Notes under the pieces: generated by a model
The model's database searches: none
What the model was told of the DNA's origin: nothing
What the model saw: the letters and a program-made list of their open reading frames with translations, nothing else
Source: Morella rubra
Lineage: Eukaryota; Streptophyta; Magnoliopsida; Fagales; Myricaceae
Assembly: GCA_003952965.2 (NCBI GenBank)
Contig: CM025850.1
Coordinates: forward strand, 28,513,201-28,577,200
Length of the DNA: 64,000 nucleotides
Direction: 5' to 3'
Shown here: positions 12,445 through 24,356 of the stretch, piece after piece
Layout: every line of letters starts with the position of its first letter
Numbering within the stretch: the first letter of the stretch is position 1
Translations under genes and position numbers: made by a program

Positions 12445-12572
12445 GAGAGCGTTCGTTTGTCAAAATTTCAAAGAATATTCTCAAAATTTTGAGAATCTTT
12501 ACTTTATTGAGAGACGTTTGTTTACCGAAATTTTAAAGAATATTTCTAAAATTTTGGGAATCTTTTAAATGT
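12445..12572. repeat. Two tandem units of about 64 bp, MITE-like
   Basis: Units starting at 12445 (GAGAGCGTTCGTTTGTCAAA) and 12509 (GAGAGACGTTTGTTTACCGA) share the text AAAGAATATT-CTAAAATTTTG-GAATCTTT. The family resembles small AT-rich plant inverted-repeat elements, but outer termini are not clear. Confidence 0.5.
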
Positions 12573-14710
12573 TGAAGTTTATTGGGGTTTGTGAAATATG
12601 TTTGGTGTGGTGGAAATTTTGGGCCCCCAAAAAATTGGGCAAACAACCGCCCCTGAGATTTATTGGGATTTGTAAAAAGTAGAGTGTGTATGTGTAAAAG
12701 TTGAAAATTTTGGGGTGTTTATTTTGCTAGAAATTTCCATACTCTAAAATTTTGAGGAAAAGAACACTAATCTCAATGAGTAGGAAAAAAAAAAGTCTAG
12801 ATAATATCTCAAGTTTGCTTACAAAAAAAAAAAAATGTATGTCTTTCATAAGTTTATGTTTCATAAAAAGCAAAATAGTTAAATACATCTTTCACTCCCA
12901 ATTATTAGAGCTCTAATACTTTGCACTTCAAATTATACTATTTTCGTCTCAATACATCACTTTAACTGTATAATGTTACCATCCAAATTAATAGTAGAAT
13001 ATAAAGTGTAAATAAAAAGTATATTGTAATATAATTAATAGCTAATATTTAGTATAAAGTGTCATTACCTTAATGATTAATGTCTTAGAGTTTTTTCTGA
13101 ATCACTAACATACTATATTTGATGGACGTTGATTAAAAATATATAAGAAGAATTTCAAGGAATGATGATCAAATTTATGTACATATAGTAATAGTAAAAA
13201 TGTTACTGTCCATCGAAGCTTTGATTCTCAATGATAATGATTAATGTCTCATAGTATATATTTTGAATCTTTCTATCTTTTTCTTGAATTTTCAAATACT
13301 TAAATGAAATGAATGAGATCGACATCCTCATCGAAGTAGCCCCCAAGATATCCCACTACAGGGAATAACAAGTCATAGCAGATAAATAATTCCTGGCAGT
13401 AAAATGTATCTCAAACGACAAATAGAACGTGCATGAGTTCAGTTCTTTGTGCCCCTACTCAACAAAGTTTGAATCCATGTAAGTAGATGTTCCCACTACA
13501 AGGAATAACAAGTCTGTAACCTATTACCTATAAACATAGGTTAATTATGTCCTGCGTCTTGCAGACATCAAACTACAGATCCGAATCAAATTCTAAGCAA
13601 AACACTGGCCTGTGTACTCTTTTTTTTTTTCCTTCTTTGTTTTGTTTTCGGGGAAAGAGACAATTATTCAGGGCCAACTAGGAATCTGACAAAAGATAAA
13701 ATGCATTCCACCAGTACGGTTGGTAGAAAATGAGCACAGAGGCCGAAGAAGAAAAGCCCCCCTCCCACTCCATAATCGTGCATTTGATGGAACTTACGCC
13801 CTATGAAATTAACCGATCGTTTTCTGTTTCTATTTGTCACGAAATGTGTCATTTCCAATCCTCAGTGGAGTAGGTCATGTTTCCTGTTCTTTTTCTTTTT
13901 CCTCTCTTTTCCCTGCTGTTTTCTCTTGACTTGCTGCTGCATCTTTATTATATAACGCCTGTTGGGTCCGTGAAAATGATGACATGAAACATCCAAGTAG
14001 CCGTCAATCAGTGGAATTCATGCCCTAGTGGTATCATTTCAGCACAGCAGGATGAGACCACACGAAGGGCTCTAGCTGGCTGTAGGATTCCACGTCACGG
14101 CCTATGTCATGGCTCATAAAAATTAACAAGGTCTAGAAGCCCAATTAAGGCATGCTTCTTGTTGGATTAGGATATATGGATATGGTCATTCCCCTCAACC
14201 AAAGCCCGCCCACCTCACTAAACCCACATTATATGTATATATATATAAAAAAAATTAAAGTACAAGAAAATGGAATCTAAATCATCATTGGGCCACATAA
14301 AAAACCAGCTCACAGAAGTGCTTAAAATAGTCCTTCCCCGTATGTGTCTAACCTAATTAGTTTGTTGGAGAAGCATGGGAAAAACCTTCCTGAGCCCTGA
14401 CGTGTACTTACTCATCACGATTTGACTCTTCTGTTTGTTCTTTTTTTCCCCAGAGCACATCATGCTTGTGATGAGTTTCATTTAAATAACCCAAAATATA
14501 TAATCTCCTATAATTAATGCAATTATCCCATTACATATGAAGCCAATGGTACCTAACAAACACTATTGCGGCATGGCATGCATTTTGGTCACCGGCCATT
14601 GGATTAAGTAACCTAAGCTGTGGGTTATACAAAATGCTCCTCGTTGACTTATCACACCACCTGCACGTCTGATTTATTACCATTATCTTTGTTAATGGGT
14701 AGAACTAAAT
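12573..14710. other. Spacer left of the duplication, no gene recognised
   Basis: The region is AT-rich with homopolymer runs. Text around 12890-13060 (ACTTTGCACTTCAAATTATA and similar) may be a decayed relative of the GGATAAATAT MITE family. No open frame has a recognisable domain. Confidence 0.45.
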
Positions 14711-14837
14711 AATTTCTAAAAAACATTGTATTAGTGGTAGTGTTTAAGAGATATCTGTTCGATCTTGAGCTAACAGTTCTTCGCGTTTATCTTCTTTTCT
14801 TTCAGAAAATTTCTTACATTTTTTAAAAAGTATTCTG

Positions 14838-15090
14838 TAGTTTGACATTTCAAATAAAATGATATTGTCGATTGTTTTCTTTGAATTTCTTGAAATTAAA
14901 AAAGAATGGACCAAGTGTTATATAGTTTGACATTTCAAATAAAAAGATATTATTGCTGTCTTTAAAATTTCTTAGAATTAAAAAAGAAATCGACTTAGTA
15001 TTAATTATTTAGTTTGACATTTTATATAAACAGACATTGTCGTTGCATTTGAAACTTCTTAAAATTATGTAAAAAAAAAGAAAAGAGTGC
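14838..15090. repeat. Three tandem units of about 85 bp (copy A)
   Basis: Units begin TAGTTTGACATTT at 14838, 14923 and 15010, each with ATAAA-GATATT and a TTTCTT-AAATTA block. The repeat is present again in copy B. Confidence 0.75.
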
Positions 15091-16935
15091 TTTCGCAACA
15101 AGTTATATTCATTTCATATGAAAATAACATTTGTCAGTGAGAAAGAAACACCTTAACCTTCCCTACCAACGTCCGAAGAACATTTGATAGAAAAAAATCT
15201 TTGGGAGTTTGTTGACAGTTTACACACAAATCAAGTATAGGCGTACAGCAATTGCCATGTTTTGAAGAGACAAATTGTAGGAAGTTTCGAGAAGGGTCGA
15301 GCAAAGCAAGAAGGGGCCCCAAACTGTTTTAGAGAATGTAATTAAAGAAGCAAAAAGATAATCCAGGACGTGGAGATATCAAATTCCTCCTCCCAAAAAA
15401 TAAACCCCTAAACGTAAGAAATTATAGAATAAAACGAGATCCTAATAATCTAATTTAAACCCAAATTTGTCGGCGTCCCTCTAAGCACGAAGACAGGTGC
15501 GTGTGAGTCATCAATGAGGTCCAAATTTCCTACTCAGCCATGACTCTGACACAAAGTGCTGTCCTTTTTTTCCTTGATGTTGACGTTTTGGGGTCTTGAC
15601 ATGGCATGGCATGTGCATAGAGTGGATGGGTATGCGTGCCGTGCCATGTCATGGTAGACATGTAGGTAATGGCCCATGCGACTGAAAGGGGTTCGACTTT
15701 GCGGATCTTCCGGTGGGGTGCGGGGAATATTTCTCATCCACGGGGGGGACACGGTGTAGTTAGCCACCAGACATGAAGGGGACGTGTGGGGCCCATCCAC
15801 GTCATTCGCACATTGGCGCCGCGTCGGAGTTTGAATTTGCACGCCACGGGGTGGGCTTTACACCGCTCAAATACGTTTCTATTTTCTCTTTTATTGTTTT
15901 TTTTCCAAAGCTGGCTCTGTATGTGAACCTCACGTAACGTCCAAATTTAAATAAGACAAATAAGAAAAATAAATTCCCAAAAAAAAAAAGACGATCGAAA
16001 AGACAATGGAGTTGAAAACGGAATGGGAAGAAGATAATCAAACAAAAGCCGAAAAAAAGTGGGGTTGAAATCGACAATTCTGGTTCCCAAAACAAATTTG
16101 GAAATGAAGATCTTGATCCATTATGGTCATTGCGGGGTTTAAATGTTAAAATAAGTACATTTGGAGATAAATCAAAATACTTACCAAATTTAATTTAGAT
16201 AAAAAAAAAATTGGGTTCCAATTTCAAAATATATTTATGGATAAATTTATGACAATTTTTACTTAGCAGTTTCATTCCATGTGGATCTTCTGCGCTTCCT
16301 GTCCAATTCGAATGGCGTATATTGTTTCTCTTTCAATGGTAAGAAAAGAATACTTCTAAAGTTCTAAAGTTTCAAGATAAATTATTAGAATCATCAGTTT
16401 TTTTAGTACCGTAATACGTGTCAAATGTGCACGTAATAGTAGATTTAATAATATGCACTTATTTAACTTTAAAAAAAAAAAAATTGAAGATAGATCACAA
16501 TTTTTGCTAACCATGAATGTATATACTTCTTCTCCTATAATCTTTTTTATTTGAGTACTAATCAAAGGCATATAATTTAAGCGATTATAGGCGCGGTTTG
16601 TTTCAGCGTAAATATTTTTTTTATAACTTTTCTATTTTAAGTTTTAGTCCAAAATTATTAAAATCTATTTTTAGTGTTAAGATCTAGCGATTATTTTATT
16701 TTTAAGAAGATAAAAAAGAAAAAGAAAAAAGACAGATATGATTTGAAATAGAATGCATTGACAATACTTTAGTGTTATCGTGTAGCATGCAAGGCATTAG
16801 AGATAGACATATGGCTGCACTTTTCACGTTTTTGGGGCTAAGGTTGTGTTATGTCAATTTTTGTCTGCCTAATTCGACAAACTTTTAGGCTTTAGCAGAC
16901 CCCACAAATTTGATCATTCTAAGGCTCTTAGCTCT
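15091..16935. other. Non-coding part of copy A, with a relic resembling the acetyltransferase upstream region
   Basis: No gene is recognised. The stretch 15466-15555 (TTTGTCGGCG, CACGAAGACAGG, ACTCAGCCATGACT) resembles 23501-23585, about 365-450 bp upstream of the acetyltransferase start. In both places GGCATGGCATG or GGCACGGCACGG repeats follow. This suggests an older duplication of that flank. Small open frames at 15134-15322 and 15534-15842 (minus) have no recognised domain. Confidence 0.5.
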
Positions 16936-17755
16936 CATCCTCAACAGTGTGAGAGGGTAGAGAGAGGTCAATTTTGTTGCCTTTGCAGCCATTCCTTCCC
17001 CCCTTGACGGTCATTGGTTTCAGTTTGAACCCATCTTCTCTCCTCCCATTGATGTCAATTAGACAAAAGCACCACTACTAATTTAAAATTTTAGAAGCCA
17101 AAAAAGTCGTGAAGTAAGATTTTTGGAAGGAAAAAAAACAAGAAAAGAAAAGATAATGGGTGTTCTTATTCACAACCCACGTGCATCCATGTTGCCCATT
17201 TTAGCATACTTGATTACATTGAGCCTCCATGTTTCAAAAGCATACTAATTGGACTTCGATTGATCTTGTTGAATAATTGCGGAAAGTTTGTTTGATTTTC
17301 TTGAGTAACTTTGACCGCATCATTCCAACCTGGGGTAGCGATTAAAAGACTTAATATTATATTATATGTGTTGTGTTGTTTGATTCAGATATTGACTTTT
17401 GTTCCTCATTTGGATAAGCTCTGGAATAGTCTACATGAAAATGCTTGCTTGCACATTTGGTTAATCAGTAATGCCCAGACAACAAAGCCATAAAAAAATA
17501 AAAAAAATAAAGAAAAATCAAACCCAAAACAATTTTTTTTTTTAATAAAAAAAGGGGGCTAAATTGGCATTATCGGATGACGAAAACCAAACTGGGCCTT
17601 AAGTTGACTTGGCCCACTTTTCTGGATGCCATTGACTATGGCCCACACCTTCTGGAATCTCTACTTCTGGATTCCACGACCCAGACATCGGTCCAAGCCC
17701 TCCTCCGTCTTAAAGCCGCAAAGCCTGGACCTCTCTGATACTCGGCGACGGTATT
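16936..17755. repeat. Low-copy repeat family R, member R1 (copy A)
   Basis: R1 shares ordered blocks with 19440-20062: GCAGCCATTCCTT, CATCTTCTCTCC, ATTCACAACCCACGTGCAT, GCATACTAATTGG, CATTTGGATAAGCTCTGGAA, AATGCCCAGACAACAAAG, AACTGGGCCTTAA and GCCTGGACCTCTCTGATA. Several TGGGCC/GGCCCA motifs lie near its right end. I see no protein coding in it. A third diverged member is at 46570-47345. Confidence 0.75.
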
Positions 17756-18094
17756 AGCTTAGCGCATGTTCCAGGCCCCCTCCGTCTTAAAAGTCCCTTC
17801 CACATTGGAGTTCGTCCTTGAGCGCATGCTCCATTGTCAAAGCAAGACCACATTGTCAAAGCTCTGGATTTTCGTTGTTATTCAAAAAAAATAAAAGAAG
17901 AAGGAAATTGAAGGGTCAATTGCGTAAAATCTTATTTTACAGGGTCCAAAATGAATAAAACTTAAAATCTTTCGTCCTTACCCCTGTTGTTCCCCGTCTA
18001 CCCAATTTACTGTTATGCGCTTCAGCAATATGAAGAGTCTCAGCACGAACGGCCTCTTCATTTCCGTCATCTCCAGTTCTCAGCTGTTAATCTA

Positions 18095-19430
18095 AACTTA
18101 TATATCTAAAGCTCAACATGCTAACTTTTATAATGGAAGAAAAAGAGAGAAAAGCAAATCGTGTGCTGAGAATACTCAATGAACTTTCGTTACAAATGCT
18201 CGACTATACAACTTAAATAGATGAAGCCTCACTTCTTCAATTGTAACTAACTGAAACTAACTAATTTTGCAGAAGAAATGGAAATTGTGCATGTGTATGG
18301 CACACCCATCTTGGACAGAAGAAATGGAAATTGTGCAGAAAGAAGTAGCTTACTAAATAGGTAAGCTAACAGATGCTTGGAAGAAACATGCAAAGTATGA
18401 AGTAAACCAGCTTGAATTTTCTTACGGATCAAGATGACAATCAAACTCAATATGCTTGCTGCACCCGTTAAAAACTGGATTTTGCTGCAATTATCATCAC
18501 AAAAGAGAAGAGCCGGTTTGGAATGAGACACACGTTCAGGTGCTGCAATAGATAAAGATTCCACGTGATTTCACAACAAGTGGATGTCATTGCTCGATAT
18601 TCAGCTTCAGCGGATGAACGGGAGACGTTAGTATGCTTCGTGGATTTCCATGAAATCAAGGAGTTGCCAAGAAAGACACAGTAGTCAGTACCCTGTGATG
18701 GAAGGCCTTGAATAAGAACAATTGGCCCAATCCGAATCTAAAAAACGCCTTGAGATGAAGATTGGATGCAGAAGAAAAGAAAAACCCTTGAGCTGGATCA
18801 GCTTTAAGATAACGAAGCACTTTATGGGTTGCATCCAAATGAGACTGCCTAGGTTGATCCATAAATTGGCTGAGAACTCGTGCAGCATAAGCCAAATCTA
18901 GACAAATGATAGTGAGATACAAAAGTCTCCCAACAAGTTTACCATAGGAAGTAGCGTCTGACAAAAGATCACTAGTGTTGCGATCCAATTTAAATTCTAT
19001 TCCACTGGTGTCTTGGCCGGTTGAGCACCAAGAAAACTAGTGTCGGAAAGTATATCCAAAGCAAATTTTCGTAGGCACAACGAAATGTCCTTTTGAGATC
19101 GAGCAACCTCTAAACCGAGAAAGAATTTAAGATTGTCGAGATCTTTTATCTTAAATTGCTGATCAAGAATCATATCATGAATAGATTGCATATCATTACT
19201 GGCCAAGATAATATCATCCACGTATACTAGAAGAGCAACAAAAAAATTCCTTGAAGTCTAGTAAACAAAACATTATCATCCGTAAACTGAATGAACCCAG
19301 GACCAATCAAAAATTTGTTGAACTTGAAAATCCACCGTTGAGAGGCTTGTTTTAAGCCATATTGTAATTTATTCAATTTGGAAACATGGAACCCCTGAGG
19401 TACATGCATTGATGTCAATTCGACAATTAG
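18095..19430 (-). mobile_element. Ty1/copia pol fragment (copy A)
   Basis: On the minus strand, broken frames give the end of copia reverse transcriptase (VPQGFHVSKLNKLQYGLKQ near 19400-19330; YVDDIILASN near 19225-19195; FFLGLEVA). The connecting region (SYGKLVGRLLYLTI) and RNase H ([20 protein letters not shown] near 18650-18595) follow. Text from about 18250 down to 18100 resembles a copia LTR start or polypurine flank. Frameshifts, including one at a poly-T run before YVDD, and absence of gag, protease and integrase make it a dead fragment. It lies between repeat members R1 and R2. Confidence 0.85.
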
Positions 19431-19439
19431 TCAAATTTT

Positions 19440-20062
19440 TGGTAGAGTTGGTCAAATTTGTTGTCTATGCAGGCATTCCTTCTCCCTCGACTGTCCATAG
19501 TCATTTGTTTGAATCCATCTTCTCTCCTTATTCACAACCCACGTGCATTCCCATGTTGCCCATTTTCTTTAGTCTTGACTACTTGATAATTACATTCAGC
19601 CTCCATTTTTCAAAAGCATACTAATTGGTCTTCGATTGATCTTATTGAATATTGCGGAAACTTTGTTTGATTTCTCGAGTAATTTGACCGCGACATTCCA
19701 ACCTGGAGAAGCAAAAGACTAATTTGTTGTTTGATTCGGGTATTGACTTTTTTTCCTCATTTGGATAAGCTCTGGAATAGTCCACATGAAAAAGCTTGCT
19801 TGCACATTTGGTTAATCGTAATGCCCAGACAACAAAGCAAAAAGAAAGAAAGAAAAATCAAACAACCCCAAACAAGTAAAAATTGGCATTTTCGGATGGC
19901 GAAAAACAAACTGGGCCTTAAATAGACTATGGCCCACATCTCCTTGAATCCCTTCTTATGAATCTCGTTCTGAGCATCAGCATGGGTTCGACGACCCAGA
20001 CCTTTTGTCCAGGCCCTTCTCTTAAAGCCGCATAGCCTGGACCTCTCTGATAGTCGGGGGTA
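19440..20062. repeat. Low-copy repeat family R, member R2 (copy A)
   Basis: This is the second member of the family described at 16936-17755, in the same orientation, diverged by substitutions and small deletions. It adjoins the truncated copia fragment. Confidence 0.75.
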
Positions 20063-20866
20063 TAAGCATTACAAGTCCTAAAGCGAGGCCACTATCCCCT
20101 GTTCATTAACTAAAGCCAGAAAATAGTATGTGATCCAAATAACTTCAAAATTTTGATCTAATTTAAAAAATTATAAAATAATTTATCTCTCAATTAAATT
20201 ATTTTTTATTATAATATTTATTCAAATTTTATTTTTATTAACTTTTTAAGAACTCTCATAAACTCAAAATTTTAACCACATAAAAATTTTGACACTCAAA
20301 CACATGATTGAAAACACGTATTGTATTCATATTCTATGCCTAAGGTGAAGTGACTGAAGGTGAATTTAAATTCTACCATCCGCGACTAAGTTATTGACTT
20401 AAAATAAGCAAGGTTTGCAATTATGTGCTCAGTTCAATCAGTATGTTTTTCATCTGGGCGAAATTCTTCCGAACCCGGTATACAAAGGTGTAAGAGAAGG
20501 CCCCATTACTCAATGTTAAAAAAGTTACTCATATATCCAGAAACCCGTTAGCCTACCAAAAGTTTGGAGCAAAATGCTGTTAAAAAAGTGACTCGTATAT
20601 CCAAAAGCTTCGTTAGCATAACAGAAGTTTGTGAGCAAAGGTCAATGTTAAAAAATTAAGTGACTCGTATATCCAGAAATCCCATTAGCTTACCAAAATT
20701 TTGTGAGCAAAAGGCAGGCCTAATTAATCTGCAGGAAGTTTTGATCTTGTTTGGGAAATCTCCCTCAAAGGCCAAACTCGTTTACTTTAGGGACACAGCT
20801 ATATAACTACTAACAAGCAAGAAGTGATTGCTTACCTAAGTCAATATTGCTTTGTGACTTAAATTT
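20063..20866. other. AT-rich spacer with short internal repeats (copy A)
   Basis: Between about 20510 and 20710 a unit containing GTTAAAAAA-GTGACTCGTATATCCA and GTTAGC-TA-CA-AAGTTTG-GAGCAAA occurs three times, imperfectly. No coding region is recognised. Confidence 0.5.
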
Positions 20867-21250
20867 GAGGATAAATATATTTTGCACCCTTTAATTTTGA
20901 AGGACTTATATTTTATAGTTATATCTATTATTTTTATTACATTGTATTCACCAATTATTGATTTCAAATAATTTGCACTCTCCGTTAAAAGTTTCAGTCA
21001 ATTGGGATGAAAATTTATTTTTATCTCTAAAATTATGATTTTACCCTCATAAAATGGTCATTGCCAAAAAAATTATGGGGACAACATTATCAATTCGCAT
21101 GTCAAAAATTATTTTCCATCAGATTTATCTAAAATTTTAAAGAATGGTGCAAAGTGTCTGAAATCAATGGTTGGTGGATAAAATGTGACATTAAAGTGCA
21201 AAGTGTTAAGACTTTATAGTTGAAGAATGCAAATTGTATTTAGCCCTTAC
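20867..21250. repeat. MITE, GGATAAATAT family (copy A)
   Basis: The left end GGATAAATATATTTTGCACC pairs imperfectly with the right end GAATGCAAATTGTATTTAGCCC read in reverse, giving terminal inverted repeats of roughly 25 bp. There is no coding content. A relative is at 21942-22240. Confidence 0.65.
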
Positions 21251-21661
21251 ATTTGTCAAACTCATGTAATATTAAATTATTTTAAAATAAATTTTAAAAA
21301 TCTTATATTAAAATTCATAATTTATAAATTTATATAAAAAAAAACCTCTGTTTTTCGCCATGACAGAACTGAGGATAAAGATAACCCTACAGATATCTAT
21401 CTTCTTCATATTATGATAAGTTCGATGTGGAATAATGAAATCTTTTTGTGATTGTAATCCCCGTCAGTCAGATAAAATGCCGCTCTGTAAAGAACAATTC
21501 GAGATTATTGTATACTTTGATGCTAATTATGTAGAAGAAGAGATTTTCTTTTTCTTTTCATTTTTTTCTTTCTAGACGGGCTCGGTGTAATAAATTGCGA
21601 TGATGTGCGGTCATGTGCCCTTGTTTTTAATATTTTGTTGAATTTCTAATTTTAACCTCTT

Positions 21662-21867
21662 GTGTTTGGATGTGTAAAAAAACTTTCTGGTGAATTATTT
21701 TTTGTGGGAAGTAGTTTAAATTCTCTTGGAATTAATGATAAAGTTGTTGGAGTTTTTATAAAAAAATTGAAGTTTGTAAAAACGTTATTTGACTTTGTAA
21801 GAAGAGATTGAAATTGGTGAAAAAATAATTGTAAATTTTTTTTAAAAAAAATTTGTCATCCAAACAG
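21662..21867. repeat. MITE with TGTTTGGATG termini (copy A)
   Basis: Perfect 10-bp inverted ends (TGTTTGGATG and CATCCAAACA) flank about 206 bp of AT-rich, non-coding sequence. Copy B holds the matching element at 40215-40422. Confidence 0.65.
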
Positions 21868-21941
21868 GCCTGATCTTTAAGAAAATGTCCTCTGAAAGAC
21901 CTTGGCATATTGTTGTTTGTGAAAAAAAATGCATAAGAATA

Positions 21942-22240
21942 ATGGATAAATTAATACCTTTGCATCCTCTATTTATGTAAGTCTTAACATTTTACATCTC
22001 AATCTAGTATTTTTGTAACATTGTACCCACTAATTATTGATTTCATATATTTAAAACCTTTACTTTTTTTTGCTTGTGAAATAATAATTTTATCCTCACA
22101 ACTTTTTTTTTTCCATTGATCATTTTAATTATGGTGCTAAAATCATACTTTTAGAAAGAAAAAAAAAATCACTTTTTAAAAGAAGATGCAAAGTGCCTGA
22201 AATCAATATTCAATTATATAATATATTATATTTATCCTAA
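21942..22240. repeat. MITE, second member of the GGATAAATAT family (copy A)
   Basis: The outer text GGATAAATTAATACCTTTGCA and TATATTTATCC form inverted ends. Internal blocks (CACTAATTATTGATTTCA, ATTTTATCCTCAC, GATGCAAAGTGCCTGAAATC) match the member at 20867-21250. Confidence 0.6.
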
Positions 22241-22474
22241 GAATAATGATTTCGACGTGCATATATCACAATCTAAACAAGGAAACCCAACTTTAGCATA
22301 TTAGAAGACGATGAAGCTTAGGAAACTGCAAATTATCGGATCCAAGCACAAACTCAAATTGAGACAGTAGGAGAGAAGGTGAGCTATGAATGAGGTCCTA
22401 ATTTTTGACGCGAGTCCCAAGTCTTAGCCCTCTTCTCCCTATCAAGCAAGATTACTTCAATAACTACGGGAAAA

Positions 22475-23220
<746 letters not shown>

Positions 23221-24132
23221 ATTGGATTTTAGGCTTTCAGTCTTTTTGTCTTAGATAGGGTGTGAGGTGGAAGCTTCCTGACTATAGGAGGTAACTGGAA
23301 GTCTTGACTCTTGAGGGCGCTGGAAGATGTACCCGATCGAGCTAAAGACTTGACTTCGAAATAGTGCTGTTATGTGTGGAAATTTCGTACTTAAAACACC
23401 CAAGAGAAATCGATTTGTTTTTCTTGATTGTCTGTAGATCAAATATTAAAGCCAAAATACAGTGCATTATAGAGGACAGTGAAGCTTAATGACACTGAAA
23501 TTTGTCGGCATCTAAGGACGAAGACAGGAGGGTACTTCCTCAATGGGGTCTCAATTTCTGACTCAGCCATGACTGATCTGTCCTAAACTGTTGGTATCTT
23601 TTGAATAATAGATTTGTCATATTGCTTAGAAAAAAAAAAAGATGTGTCGTATTGAATGCTAATTTGATGGGATGGCACGGCACGGCACGGCATGTATGAT
23701 AAGAACGTGCAACACAACCTCGACAAGGCTCAAGTAAAAAATATATTTTCCCCTAAATAGAAATAACAGAAGATAAAGTTTTCAAATAGAGAAATATACA
23801 AAACAAGAGTGCAATATAGATTTAAGTGATTTCCTGATTCCAAATCTTAATTACAGAATTCAATTCAACCCAATCTAACTTCCGGTTTTGAGTAAAGAAG
23901 TTTAGGAAGATGGATCACAACTTTGGTAATGGAAGTGGTTTTATGGAAGAACTTCTGGAGCTTTTTGTCCCACTTAAAGGCCGCGTATTTAGTTTTATTG
24001 CTTCAATCATTTTTGGTACAAAAAGTTGATAAATTGCAGATGATTGTATCAAATTTTCATCTTTCTGCAATCCTATGCCAAAAACTGATCCGACTCTTTC
24101 TTCTTCATCAATGAGCTCTTGTTTCTCGTGTA
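23221..24132. other. Acetyltransferase upstream region and spacer (copy A)
   Basis: No coding region. 23501-23585 is the segment duplicated at 15466-15555. GGCACGGCACGGCACGGCATG at about 23674 is a short tandem repeat. Confidence 0.5.
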
Positions 24133-24141
24133 GAATCCAAG

Positions 24142-24317
24142 GGATTCGGTTATTGTGCGAATTGTTATTACGTGAGTGTGTGTGAGTGGATGGCCCAAAT
24201 TGGAAGATGGAAATCTGATGGCTGAAAAAATGCCACGTCATTTAATGAAGAACCAATTTTGAAGCCGACCCATTTTAAAAAAGCCCAACCCGTTTCAAAC
24301 ACTCTCTCTCTATCTCA

Positions 24318-24356
<39 letters not shown>

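Noticed and set aside
15134..15322. 62-codon minus-strand frame conserved in both copies (also 33507-33695)
   Set aside because: Identity between copies is explained by the recent 13-kb duplication and is not evidence of coding.
24302..24355. CT microsatellite as an independent feature
   Set aside because: It and its GA partners at 27360-27515, 42897-42950 and 46163-46262 are parts of the Mutator-like termini.
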